Source of the DNA: Anaerolineaceae bacterium
GTDB lineage: Bacteria; Chloroflexota; Anaerolineae; Anaerolineales; Anaerolineaceae
Assembly (NCBI GenBank): GCA_030620065.1
Contig: JAUXFJ010000016.1
Location: 1 to 12,703, forward strand
Length of the DNA: 12,703 nucleotides
Direction: 5' to 3'
A model generated the notes under the pieces. That model ran no database searches. It saw nothing but the letters and a program-made list of their open reading frames with translations, and was not told the DNA's origin. Shown piece after piece: positions 1-7,988 of the stretch (its first letter is position 1; every line of letters begins with the position of its first letter). The position numbers were made by a program, and so were the translations under genes.

Positions 1-1176
1 ACCGCTTGGCCTCCGACTTTCCAAAATAAATGCGGCGATGGAATCTGCCAGGGATTGGAAGAAAAAAGAGGAAATTGCCCAGAGGATTGTGTGCGTGAAA
101 CGGAAGGGCTAGGAGGAGAGATTCCTACAGAAACTCCGCTATCAGAGCGATTAGTAAAAAGTATCACTGTTCTGGTCGATATGGTCGGCGGCAGAGTGGA
201 TTGGTCACATAAGCATAATTTGATTGCTTTCAGTAAAATGGGAGAAGATGGGTACTATGATGTATACACCATGAACCCCGATGGCACAAACCAGGTCTGC
301 CTGACTTGCCACAAACCGGAACTTCCTCAGGAAAATAACGGACAACCAGCCTGGCATCCATCCGGTGAATACATCGTGTTCCAGGCTCAGGATCCAAGCC
401 TTGATGTGCCTGCGTCTCTGCAATATTCAGAGGCATATCTGACACAAGGCGGGGCAGGGTTCAATAACAATCTGTGGGTTATGAACAAAGATGGCACAGA
501 GTTCTATCAACTCACCAATATAAAGAGCGGGGAAGCCATACTACATTCTCATTTCTCCCACGATGGCTCGAAACTTTTGTGGACTGCAAGGGAAAAGATA
601 ATCACGGGGGGCCAATGGATGCTGAAGATCGCCGATTTTGTGATCGATGATTCAGGCCCGCGCTTAGAAAACGAAACGAGCTACCGCCCACGGGGGGAGA
701 GAAATACATTTTACGAAAGTCATGGATTTTCTCCTGATGATAAGACGACAATCTTCTCCGCGAATATCGGTAGAGATGAAGAATTCGATATGGATGAGTG
801 GTTGATAGATTTGGAAACTCAGGAATTGACTCAACTTACAGACTCCGTCCATACCTGGGACGAACACGGCCAAATATCTCCAAACGGTGAAAATGTCGTA
901 TGGATCAGCAGTCAGGGCTATGAGTGGCCTCCATCCGGCGAATGGGGGCAAACGTTGAAAACTGACCTTTGGATCATGGATATCGACGGCTCGAACAAAC
1001 AAAGGCTGACTTATTTCAATGAGCCAGGTTACCCCGAGTACAACCCTCGGGAACGCATCATCGCAGCGGACAACTCCTGGAATGCCGACGGGACCAAGAT
1101 CGTCGCCACCCTAGGGGTAATGGAAGGTGCCAGATCAAAATGCCGCCGGATAGTGTTGATCGAACTCGACAAATGA
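1..1176 (+). CDS. PD40/TolB-like beta-propeller protein with N-terminal Cys motif (5' truncated)
   Basis: The reading frame is open from the first base, so this is the 3' part of a longer gene (391 codons visible). A TTG at 55 could be taken as a start, but it falls inside a motif, CGDGIC followed by NCPEDC (Cys at visible residues 11, 16, 26, 30), so the real start lies outside the window. The rest is built of WD40-like/PD40 blades as in TolB and the DPP-IV-type propellers: repeated pieces such as DVYTMNPDGTNQVCLT, LWVMNKDGTEFYQLT and LWIMDIDGSNKQRLT, each preceded by a strand such as GSKLLWTA or GEYIVFQAQ. About five blades are visible. PD40 propellers in Gram-negatives bind periplasmic partners or glycans; here no enzyme domain is visible, so a binding or scaffold role in an exported protein is inferred. 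The following gene lies 174 nt away and is probably separate. The family call is firm; the function is unknown. Confidence 0.85.
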   Translation, partial: TAWPPTFQNKCGDGICQGLEEKRGNCPEDCVRETEGLGGEIPTETPLSERLVKSITVLVDMVGGRVDWSHKHNLIAFSKMGEDGYYDVYTMNPDGTNQVCLTCHKPELPQENNGQPAWHPSGEYIVFQAQDPSLDVPASLQYSEAYLTQGGAGFNNNLWVMNKDGTEFYQLTNIKSGEAILHSHFSHDGSKLLWTAREKIITGGQWMLKIADFVIDDSGPRLENETSYRPRGERNTFYESHGFSPDDKTTIFSANIGRDEEFDMDEWLIDLETQELTQLTDSVHTWDEHGQISPNGENVVWISSQGYEWPPSGEWGQTLKTDLWIMDIDGSNKQRLTYFNEPGYPEYNPRERIIAADNSWNADGTKIVATLGVMEGARSKCRRIVLIELDK

Positions 1177-1190
1177 ATAGGATGAATAGG
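1173..1190. repeat. Perfect 9-bp tandem duplication across the stop codon
   Basis: ATGAATAGG occurs twice in direct succession, at 1173-1181 and 1182-1190. The first copy contains the TGA stop of the propeller gene. It is likely a small replication-slippage duplication with no effect on the protein; no function is claimed. Confidence 0.8.
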
Positions 1191-1350
1191 CTCATTAAAA
1201 TCACTGCATTTCCTGGCGATCTCAATGAAATGGATTACGTTGTGCAGACATCAAAATAATCATGTTTTAGGCACGCTCAGACGAGTGGAATTTACAAAAC
1301 ATCGTCATTAATTTTACATGCAGTTTACACACATGAGGTAAAGTTGAGTC

Positions 1351-2319
1351 ATGCTGAAATCAAATAAAAATTTACATCCAATAAAATTCGAGGTCATTTC
1401 TATCATTGTCGTTCTGTCAGGAATCACTCTGGCCTGTAGGCGCAGCGTCACATCAATACCATCAAACATCCCATATCTTCTGCCCAGCGATTCGACGCGC
1501 ACGTTGAACGTTGATGAACTCGAGCGTAGCTACGTATTGCACGTTCCAGCAGGATACGATCCTGCCCAATCCGTGCCCGTTGTGCTGAACTTTCATGGCG
1601 GCGGGGGAAAAGCCGAGAATGCCATCAAAATGACAGGCTTCAATACCCAATCTGACGAATTCGGCTTTTTGGTAGTCTATCCAAACGGCAGCGGGGAACT
1701 CGAAAACTATTTCCTGAGCTGGAACGGCGGCAACTGCTGCGGTTATGCACAGAGAGAGAACGTGGACGATATTACCTTTGTGCGCGCCCTGCTCGACGAT
1801 CTGCGTACAATCGCCAACGTTGATCCCAAGCGAATCTATGCGACCGGCATGTCCAACGGTGGGATGATGTCATACCGGCTGGCCTGCGAACTTGCCGACC
1901 AGATTGCTGCCATAGGCTCCGTTGCCGGGACACAAAACTTTGACATTTGTCAGCCATCCGAGCCGGTCTCGGTAATCCACTTCCACGGCACAGGCGACCA
2001 GGTCGTACCCTACGAGGGAGGCTTTGGCTCCGTATCGCTGGTTGATGTAGATTTTACCTCAGTACAGGAATCGGTCAGTTTCTGGGTGGCACACAATGGC
2101 TGTGACGAAACGCCCGTCCAAGAAGCCTTCGAAGACATAACCCACACCACCTATGCTCTTGGCGATCAAAACACAGCAGTGGAACTCTATACTATCTCTA
2201 GCGGCGGACATGCCTGGCCCGGCAGCCAACAGGTCCATGAAGACGCTAATGGACCCACCCAAACCATCTCGGCATCACAACTTATCTGGGAGTTTTTCGC
2301 TGCACACCCTAAGCCATGA
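1351..2319 (+). CDS. PHB depolymerase / feruloyl-esterase-like alpha/beta hydrolase, exported (LpqC-type)
   Basis: A 322-residue secreted esterase of the poly(3-hydroxybutyrate) depolymerase / LpqC / feruloyl esterase family. Residues 13-28 are hydrophobic and end in TLAC with Cys29; this resembles a lipobox but has Thr at -3, so it is either a lipoprotein or an ordinary secreted protein. The oxyanion region is FHGGGG (81-86). The family signature SWNGGNCCGYA lies at 123-133, the nucleophile elbow GMSNGG gives Ser168, HGTGDQVVPY gives Asp216, and SGGHAWPG gives His287, so the catalytic triad is complete. The substrate could be a short polyester, an acetylated or feruloylated polysaccharide, or another ester; the sequence does not decide. 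No separate substrate-binding domain is present. The ATG at 1351 has a GAGGT 11 nt upstream, a slightly long spacing. It stands alone, with 124 nt before the next gene. Confidence 0.9.
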   Translation: MLKSNKNLHPIKFEVISIIVVLSGITLACRRSVTSIPSNIPYLLPSDSTRTLNVDELERSYVLHVPAGYDPAQSVPVVLNFHGGGGKAENAIKMTGFNTQSDEFGFLVVYPNGSGELENYFLSWNGGNCCGYAQRENVDDITFVRALLDDLRTIANVDPKRIYATGMSNGGMMSYRLACELADQIAAIGSVAGTQNFDICQPSEPVSVIHFHGTGDQVVPYEGGFGSVSLVDVDFTSVQESVSFWVAHNGCDETPVQEAFEDITHTTYALGDQNTAVELYTISSGGHAWPGSQQVHEDANGPTQTISASQLIWEFFAAHPKP

Positions 2320-2329
2320 GTATACTCAT
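2316..2329. repeat. 14-bp perfect palindrome over the esterase stop codon
   Basis: ATGAGTATACTCAT is its own reverse complement and contains the TGA stop (2317-2319) of the esterase gene. With no loop it is better seen as a dyad in DNA than as an RNA hairpin. About one such 14-bp palindrome is expected by chance in a window of this size, so no role is claimed. Confidence 0.5.
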
Positions 2330-2395
2330 AATGGAAAAAAAGCAGCTTTTTCGGGCACAAATTCACACGGATTTTACGAACTTTTTCTTTTTTGT

Positions 2396-2420
2396 ATTCA
2401 GCGGTAGTACATTACTGAAT
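2396..2420. promoter_or_regulatory. Inverted repeat ATTCAG-13-CTGAAT upstream of the lipoprotein gene
   Basis: Two 6-bp arms, ATTCAG (2396-2401) and CTGAAT (2415-2420), flank 13 nt and sit just before the ribosome binding site AAAGGAG (2429-2435) of the 650-residue lipoprotein gene. It could be an operator or a weak RNA stem in the leader; there is no T-run after it, so it is not a terminator. Short arms make chance quite possible. Confidence 0.25.
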
Positions 2421-2443
2421 CTATTCTCAAAGGAGTTTTCGAT

Positions 2444-4396
2444 ATGAAAAACAAATTATATGTCGTAACCGCCATGCTATTCTTAACAATCCTGATCAAC
2501 GCCTGTGCGCTGAGGGCAAGCATTGAACCTGAAACAGAACCAACACAAGGGGAGGCACCCACAGTACCCGAAGCGGATGAAAACCTTGAATACGAAGAAA
2601 TCATCGCAGGGGACGAGGAGCTATATGGTGAACACGGTTTTACCGAACAGCCAGGTGATTACTGGATACCGATCGTGCTCCCGGATATCAGCGCGGCTGA
2701 GCAAAAAGAGAAATACTGCACCATGACTGCTCAAGAGACTATGAACTACTTCACGGAGAAGACCGAAGAAGCAATTCAGCTATCAAATAAACTCGAAGCA
2801 TATATCCTTGACTGGTACTACCGCGGCGCCGACCCACTCATCCCTGGGGGATTGCTGCCCCCCTCGATAGATAATAAGAAGACACATAGTTGGAAGCTAC
2901 TGCGGCCAGAAGAAGTAAACCCTGAAGATCAATGGTATTACATTCCCGCCCGCCCAGAGCCGGCCTTAGACAACTTCAGTGCCCTATATCAGTTCAACGC
3001 CGCCACGCACGTCACATACTTGAAAATAATCTTTATCGCTCCATTCGGTTCTCAACTCCTGGTCGAGGGCGATTTTCCTCACGCACGCTTTATGGATTAC
3101 CAAATCACCGAGCCGTTCACGCCTCAGTTTCCGGTGTCGAGCAATACTGGTGTGATGGAGATCCCCATCGTCGATGTCGATATTGAGCCAGACGCAGGGC
3201 ACGTGAATCCCTTTCTTGTGGGCGCAGACAGAAATGCTCAAGACCGCCACTACCACTTGACCTTCGATCTAGCTTACGGCAACCCGGTGGATTTGAATCC
3301 GGTCATGCAGGATGAACACTTCAGGGCACCGGGGAACACCCGCGTTGGCGGACCCTTCAGTTATACAGGCTCCCGGGGTGACGGCACCATAGTCCCATCA
3401 CTGCTTTGGCTGCGCTACTACGCGCCCGATCTAGGGCCGGATGGACAAGTGGACCCCCTGGCCGGCGTGCCACTTCCGAAGGTGATCCTGCAATTGAAAA
3501 GTGGTGAGACCTTTTGGATCCAGCCCGACGCTTCTCTGGCAATCGAGAGGCAACTGACAACTGCCTCCGGAGTGGAAACTTCGCCGCATGATCCTCCAGA
3601 ATTCCTAGACTCTTCAACAGGTTGGTACAAGATGTTCGGGCATTGGCTTATGTTTGCAGAGGGCAAGGGAATTATTTCAACTTATCTACACCCCAACCTG
3701 GAGGATTTCGTCAAAGCAAATATCCGCTCTACATACCGCTGTTTCTTCAACCAGGGCTTTGATGCTCCCCCGCCCGGGAACTTCACCCTCAGCGCTACGG
3801 ATATGCCGTATAACAATTATCTCAGCCGTCCCCACTGGCTGGGCGAGAATATGCTATACGCCATGACCGGTAGGCTTCCGACCACACCCAAAACACGGGA
3901 TGGCGAGTCGACGATGGAAAGTGCCCAGGCCCGCTACTGGTCTATCTGTCACACTGGCGACGGCCCCGAAAACCCCGACCCCGGCGGAGCCGCGTATCAT
4001 AAACTTGGCTACGGCTGCTTGATGGACGATGAGATCACGGTGGACGAGAATCATGATTACATCATCGTCTACTCGCGGCCCGAGGACAGACCCTCGAACG
4101 CCCGACCTGAATGCGGCGTCACCTGGCAGAATTTCGGCCCCGATTCATCCCAGGGTTTCATCCTGCGGTGGATGAATATCTATCCCGATCACTACATGGA
4201 AGGATACGCCCCCACGGATGAGAATATCCCTTGGGAAATCGGCGATTGGGCGCAGGATGCCTACGATAAATCGCTGGTCGGCACAAACACTCCCGGCGTG
4301 ATGGGACCATACCAGCCCATCATCCATTACCTCACCCCAACGGAATTCGAGCAACTGGGCTGCCCTGTCGATCCGGCTGCCGTGCCTGAGTGGTAA
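2444..4396 (+). CDS. Large exported lipoprotein of unknown function
   Basis: A 650-residue protein that I cannot place in a named family. The start is well set: AAAGGAG ends 8 nt before the ATG at 2444. The N-terminus is a lipoprotein signal peptide (KNK, then hydrophobic 5-18, then INAC with Cys21), followed by an acidic, Pro/Glu-rich linker at about 28-60. The mature part is globular with many aromatics and few Cys (92, 433, 502, 525, 557, 640), which could form disulfides outside the membrane. Two similar elements are visible: PHARFMDYQ at 212-220 and AQARYWSIC at 494-502, each at the start of a strand-rich stretch. This P/A-x-A-R-Y/F pattern reminds me of strand motifs in DUF1254/DUF1214-type proteins, but that is a weak memory-based likeness. 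The gene is visibly GC-richer than genes further right, for example around 3961-4020. It has its own 124-nt leader and is probably transcribed alone. Confidence 0.75.
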   Translation: MKNKLYVVTAMLFLTILINACALRASIEPETEPTQGEAPTVPEADENLEYEEIIAGDEELYGEHGFTEQPGDYWIPIVLPDISAAEQKEKYCTMTAQETMNYFTEKTEEAIQLSNKLEAYILDWYYRGADPLIPGGLLPPSIDNKKTHSWKLLRPEEVNPEDQWYYIPARPEPALDNFSALYQFNAATHVTYLKIIFIAPFGSQLLVEGDFPHARFMDYQITEPFTPQFPVSSNTGVMEIPIVDVDIEPDAGHVNPFLVGADRNAQDRHYHLTFDLAYGNPVDLNPVMQDEHFRAPGNTRVGGPFSYTGSRGDGTIVPSLLWLRYYAPDLGPDGQVDPLAGVPLPKVILQLKSGETFWIQPDASLAIERQLTTASGVETSPHDPPEFLDSSTGWYKMFGHWLMFAEGKGIISTYLHPNLEDFVKANIRSTYRCFFNQGFDAPPPGNFTLSATDMPYNNYLSRPHWLGENMLYAMTGRLPTTPKTRDGESTMESAQARYWSICHTGDGPENPDPGGAAYHKLGYGCLMDDEITVDENHDYIIVYSRPEDRPSNARPECGVTWQNFGPDSSQGFILRWMNIYPDHYMEGYAPTDENIPWEIGDWAQDAYDKSLVGTNTPGVMGPYQPIIHYLTPTEFEQLGCPVDPAAVPEW

Positions 4397-4423
4397 CCTT
4401 CACACAGAGATATAGGTTGATGG

Positions 4424-4432
4424 TGATACAAT
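4424..4432 (+). promoter_or_regulatory. Possible extended -10 promoter for the HEAT-like gene
   Basis: TGATACAAT matches an extended -10 (TGn plus a one-mismatch TATAAT) in the 86-nt gap before the HEAT-like gene; transcription would begin near 4439, giving a leader of about 44 nt. There is no good -35. An alternative, TTGATG (4417-4422) with TATATG (4442-4447), has a 19-nt spacer and is no better. Confidence 0.25.
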
Positions 4433-4482
4433 CATCGCGTCTATATGAACCTTCAGTTTGTTAAAGTACAAGGAGTAATCCC

Positions 4483-5112
4483 ATGTCAATGATAAACAGA
4501 ACGGCATCCTCGCTTGGACACCGCGACAGTGTCCCCAATCAAGAGCTTGCCAAAGAGTTAGCGAAGACGAAGAACGCAGGCGAAATCCGCGAGCTGATCG
4601 AAAACTTAAAGAACAAGGACCAAAAAATCCAAGGTGACTGCATAAAGGTTCTGTACGAAATTGGATACATCGCGCCCGAACTTATCGCAGAATACGCAGA
4701 AGAATTCCTGAAACTTTTGAAAAGCAGGAATAATCGTTTGGTTTGGGGAAGCATGATAGCGATATCTACGATAGCAAAGATAAAAGCCCCCAAACTTTTC
4801 GAGCGCCGCAAAGAGATAAAGCAGACGATAGAAAAGGGGTCGGTGATCACTGTAGACAGCGGGATAAAAGCCTTATCTATCGTTGCATCGAAGAGTCGTG
4901 AGTATCTGGATGAACTTTTCCCATATCTTTTGGAACACCTTGCTGCATGTCGACCAAAAGATGTTCCTCAGCACGGGGAAAAGATTTTGGCGGCGGTCAA
5001 CGCTGAGAACAAGACAGCGTTCATAGATGCAATCAATAGCAGAATGACAGATATGAAAAGTTCGCAGATAAAAAGGCTAAAGAAAGTGATTGGAGAAGCG
5101 GAAAAACGCTGA
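4483..5112 (+). CDS. Small HEAT-like alpha-helical repeat protein
   Basis: A 209-residue soluble protein without signal peptide or membrane segment. The ATG at 4483 has AGGAG at 4471-4475, 7 nt upstream, which favours it over the in-frame ATG at 4489. From about residue 20 the sequence is a run of amphipathic helix pairs of HEAT/armadillo style: AGEIRELIENLKNKDQKIQ followed by a second helix with LYEIGYIAPELIAEY (34-70), then EEFLKLLKSRNNRLVWGSM (73-91), then DSGIKALSIVASKS (125-138) and LDELFPYLLEHLA (142-154), ending in a basic helix (195-209). Such repeats usually bind other proteins; no catalytic motif is visible and the partner is unknown. It converges with the haem-lyase homologue on the other strand, leaving 56 nt with no clear hairpin terminator. 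Its composition is Lys/Ile-rich, unlike the lipoprotein gene before it. Confidence 0.75.
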   Translation: MSMINRTASSLGHRDSVPNQELAKELAKTKNAGEIRELIENLKNKDQKIQGDCIKVLYEIGYIAPELIAEYAEEFLKLLKSRNNRLVWGSMIAISTIAKIKAPKLFERRKEIKQTIEKGSVITVDSGIKALSIVASKSREYLDELFPYLLEHLAACRPKDVPQHGEKILAAVNAENKTAFIDAINSRMTDMKSSQIKRLKKVIGEAEKR

Positions 5113-5168
5113 ATGAAATAAGAATGTTTGTTGTCAATAATCGCGATCTTTGTAATAATTCGCGCCGC

Positions 5169-7196
5169 TTAACTAACGGCATTCTCCACATTGATCATCT
5201 TATACGGCCAAATTGCCAGCAGCATTCCCACCACAAAGACAAAGATTCCAATCCATAACCAATTGACTAAAGGGTTTTGATAGATTTTAAAGGTCGCTTC
5301 CTCAGCCGTAAAGGGCATCCCCTCCACCACAACAGCATAGATATCCTCTTCAAGCGATCTGCGGATCCCGGGTAATTCAAACGTCTGCATACTGCGGTAA
5401 TCAAGCTGACGCTGCGGGTAGATCGCGCCGACAGCGCGGGATCCTTTCATCACACTGAGCGTTGCCGTGCTCATATTGCGATCATCTTCCGTATCCACAC
5501 TCGTCATGCCTTCATAGGTCAATATAAAATCACCGCAAGAAACACTTTCCCCAATCCTCAGTGTAGCTTGTGTTTTTGACTGCATTAGCTCGACACCAAT
5601 AAAAGCAATAGCCATCAATATGATACCTATATGAATAATATAGCCGCCATAGCGGCGGTGATTGCGTGTCACGAGTTGCCAAAACGCTGTCGCCAGACTT
5701 TTACCTTTGTTTTTACAACGAAGCCACGCTCCGCGCATGATTTCATATAATGTGATCAACCCCACTAAAGCGCTCAACCATATACCAAATAGTGCTCCGT
5801 AACTGCGCACACCTGACAAAAATGCTGCCAGGATAATCAACAATGATACCAAAAAAGGCCACAAGATCAGCTTCCCAAGTATCCGCATACTTGTGCGCTG
5901 CCATCCCACCAGGGGTGCCACGCCCATTATTATGAACAAAACTATGAAAAATGGCCCGAGTGCCCGTTCAAAATAACCCGTACCTAAAAATACCGGGGGG
6001 CCGTTGAATAGTTCCGTGACCAACGGAGATACAACACCCCAAAAGCATATCAACGTAATGCAAACAAAAACAATACCGTTCATCAGGAATAGAACTTCGC
6101 GTGAAATCATCCTACCCACCCGGCCTTCCATCTTCAAACGCTTCCAGTGCGATACCAATAAAACCAATGAGCCTAAAAAGGACAAAAACATAAAAATCAG
6201 ATATGCTGCTCCAGCAAAATTCTTTGATAATTGATGTAAGGACGATATCGCATCTGAGCGCGTCAGAAAGGTTCCAAAGATCACAAGCTCAAAAGTTATA
6301 ATTGCGAGGAATATGCTCCAACGTTTAAATATGCCGCGCCGCTTGACTATAACATTGGAATGAATGAACGCAGTGGCTGTCAACCAGGGCATCAAAGTTG
6401 CTATCTCTATAGTAGCCCATCCCCAATAGCCCCCCCAACCAAGCACATCATAGTACCATCGCATACCCAAAGCTATGCCTATCGTTAAACAGAACCAGGC
6501 TGCCAGTGTCCAGCGCCGCGAGAGTATCAACCATAGGTCGTCACGCCGCTTCGCTGCCAGACCCCCAATTGCAAATGCAAACGGGGCCACCAAACCCGTG
6601 AATCCCACATAAAGCAGGGGCAATCGCAGTAACATTGCCGGGTGGTGCAATCGGGGATCCAATCCAAGCCCATCTATAGGTTTGAATAATTCAGCAGCTT
6701 CCGGTTTAAATACCCCTATCCTGCTACTGCCATCCGGCATCAACCAGAAACGTGCAAAAGGATTTTCAACAAGTAAGATCTGCAGCAAGAAAAATATCAA
6801 GGTGACCAAAGCCACGATCATGATCCACCCTAACAAATCACGCCTACCCTGCCAATGGCGGACACCAAAAAAGAGTATCGAAACACTTAATAGCCAAACC
6901 CACAAAAGCAACGACCCAGCTTGCCCAGCCCATAGCGAAGCAATCCTGACATAAAATGGTAGGTCATGACTGCTTACTGAATAAACATAAGCAACTTCAT
7001 AGTGCTCTCCTGCAAAAAGATAAACCAAATATGCTAAAGCCAGGCTGAGACCGACAAAAACGACAATGCCTGCTATGCGTCCGGACTCCAGCCATCGGTC
7101 ATTGCGCAGACGCAATCCAATAAAAAATGCAGCAATACCATACAGCGCGATTAGTAGTGTGAAGAGGACACTAAAGTAACCTAAAGTTGCAACCAT
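5169..7196 (-). CDS. ccmF: CcmF/NrfE-type haem lyase homologue with altered haem-handling residues
   Basis: A 675-residue polytopic membrane protein with about 14 hydrophobic segments and a C-terminal extracytoplasmic domain (about 540-640) before the last TM, as in CcmF, which attaches haem to apocytochrome c. It aligns with CcmF from WAGQAGSLLLW (89-99) through PLLYVGFTG (193-201) to PWLTATAFIHS (270-280) and RYGGYIIHIGI (515-525). Three of the four conserved histidines are visible: His279, His321 and His522. The fourth, in the family's IHPP motif, is replaced: the site reads LRLP with Arg191. The WWD signature, usually WGGWWFWDPVENAS, reads WGGYWGWATIEIAT (254-267), losing the Asp, Pro and Asn. 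No ccmE, ccmG or ccmH is visible nearby. GAGG lies about 6 nt before the ATG. It is intact, so it is either a diverged lyase or a repurposed paralogue. The family is secure; the activity is not. Confidence 0.85.
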   Translation of the reverse strand: MVATLGYFSVLFTLLIALYGIAAFFIGLRLRNDRWLESGRIAGIVVFVGLSLALAYLVYLFAGEHYEVAYVYSVSSHDLPFYVRIASLWAGQAGSLLLWVWLLSVSILFFGVRHWQGRRDLLGWIMIVALVTLIFFLLQILLVENPFARFWLMPDGSSRIGVFKPEAAELFKPIDGLGLDPRLHHPAMLLRLPLLYVGFTGLVAPFAFAIGGLAAKRRDDLWLILSRRWTLAAWFCLTIGIALGMRWYYDVLGWGGYWGWATIEIATLMPWLTATAFIHSNVIVKRRGIFKRWSIFLAIITFELVIFGTFLTRSDAISSLHQLSKNFAGAAYLIFMFLSFLGSLVLLVSHWKRLKMEGRVGRMISREVLFLMNGIVFVCITLICFWGVVSPLVTELFNGPPVFLGTGYFERALGPFFIVLFIIMGVAPLVGWQRTSMRILGKLILWPFLVSLLIILAAFLSGVRSYGALFGIWLSALVGLITLYEIMRGAWLRCKNKGKSLATAFWQLVTRNHRRYGGYIIHIGIILMAIAFIGVELMQSKTQATLRIGESVSCGDFILTYEGMTSVDTEDDRNMSTATLSVMKGSRAVGAIYPQRQLDYRSMQTFELPGIRRSLEEDIYAVVVEGMPFTAEEATFKIYQNPLVNWLWIGIFVFVVGMLLAIWPYKMINVENAVS

Positions 7197-7260
7197 CCCT
7201 TACCTCGCCAACCAACTTGGAAGTGTCATTATCTACCTGTTGGGCTACTTAAGTTGAAAC

Positions 7261-7908
7261 TTATAACTTATATGAAAATTCAATCTCGGCGGATTGGCTT
7301 GCCATCATCAGCGGCGCCGCACTGTAGAATTCTTCCAAAATCCCGATCACCGGGCTTTTCTGGCTTAGCATCTTATATGATGCGTGGATATCATTAATAA
7401 TCTCAGCAGTCATACTGCTTTCCAGCATTTTTATATCATGCTGGCACGGTGACTTACTCATGTAATTCGCCAGCGAAGAATGCCAACTCCGCAATAACTG
7501 CTCGTTAATACCAAATACTTGTTCTTGGGGTAAAACCGTATCAAAGTATTTGGTGAAAACCTTCCAATCCAGGATCTTCTCATAAATCACCTGATCCTGC
7601 AGTAATTTTAAGGCATGATGATTGATCGCGTTAAATTCACAATATTGGTATACATCCTGCTCACGCATATATGTATTCCACAATCTATCCGTCAAACTAT
7701 GAAACAGGACACCCGCTTGAAAGGACTCTTGTCCCTGAATTTGCTGCAGTGTAACTTCCCTAAAATGGGTCAGATTCCTTTTTATTTTTGCTGGATAACG
7801 TATGTCAGGGAAACAAGTGCCAATAATAAATGCCTGTTTGTACAACTGTCTGAAATACTTATCATAAACCTGATCCGCTATGATCACATGCGTGGCTGGC
7901 CAAGGCAT
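7261..7908 (-). CDS. Zinc-dependent phospholipase C-like protein
   Basis: A 215-residue protein resembling the zinc-dependent phospholipase C / P1-nuclease-like group (PF00882-type). The N-terminus MPWPATHVIIAD gives Trp3 and His7; GTCFPDIR gives Asp35; LTHFR gives His48; FQAGVLFHSLTDR gives His70 and Asp74. These match in order the family pattern H, PD, THF, then H-x3-D. A further His pair, 97-98, lies in the next helix. In classical members these residues bind zinc and the enzyme cleaves phospholipid head groups. Here there is no signal peptide, so a cytoplasmic hydrolase of unknown substrate is more likely. The start is supported by GAGGAG about 8 nt upstream of the ATG. It lies 64 nt upstream of the CcmF homologue and 80 nt downstream of the zinc-ribbon gene, all on one strand, so co-transcription is possible. 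The family call is moderate, based on motifs alone. Confidence 0.65.
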   Translation of the reverse strand: MPWPATHVIIADQVYDKYFRQLYKQAFIIGTCFPDIRYPAKIKRNLTHFREVTLQQIQGQESFQAGVLFHSLTDRLWNTYMREQDVYQYCEFNAINHHALKLLQDQVIYEKILDWKVFTKYFDTVLPQEQVFGINEQLLRSWHSSLANYMSKSPCQHDIKMLESSMTAEIINDIHASYKMLSQKSPVIGILEEFYSAAPLMMASQSAEIEFSYKL

Positions 7909-7988
7909 TCATGTCTCCTCATCCTGCTGCCAATAATTAATACTAATCAACATTTAACCTGATCCGAAATTAATTGCTGAGAGAAACC

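Noticed and set aside
664..1002. 112-residue - strand ORF inside the propeller gene
   Set aside because: It is an antisense shadow of a clear PD40 coding region, with no ribosome binding site or recognisable motif.
2334..2355. Possible terminator hairpin GAAAAA...TTTTTC after the esterase gene
   Set aside because: The stem is almost all A-T, the loop is poorly defined and the sequence after it is CGGG rather than a T-run.
2153..2407. 84-residue + strand ORF overlapping the esterase end
   Set aside because: It lies mostly out of frame inside the esterase, whose own frame keeps the catalytic His; no protein-like motif is visible.
4539..4850. 103-residue hydrophobic - strand ORF within the HEAT-like gene
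   Set aside because: Hydrophobic antisense frames arise readily opposite Lys/Glu-rich helices; there is no start signal.
5113..5168. Possible bidirectional terminator between the convergent HEAT-like and CcmF genes
   Set aside because: There is only a short near-repeat (ATAATCGCG / ATAATTCGCG) and a TCGCGA palindrome, with no stem plus T-run on either strand.
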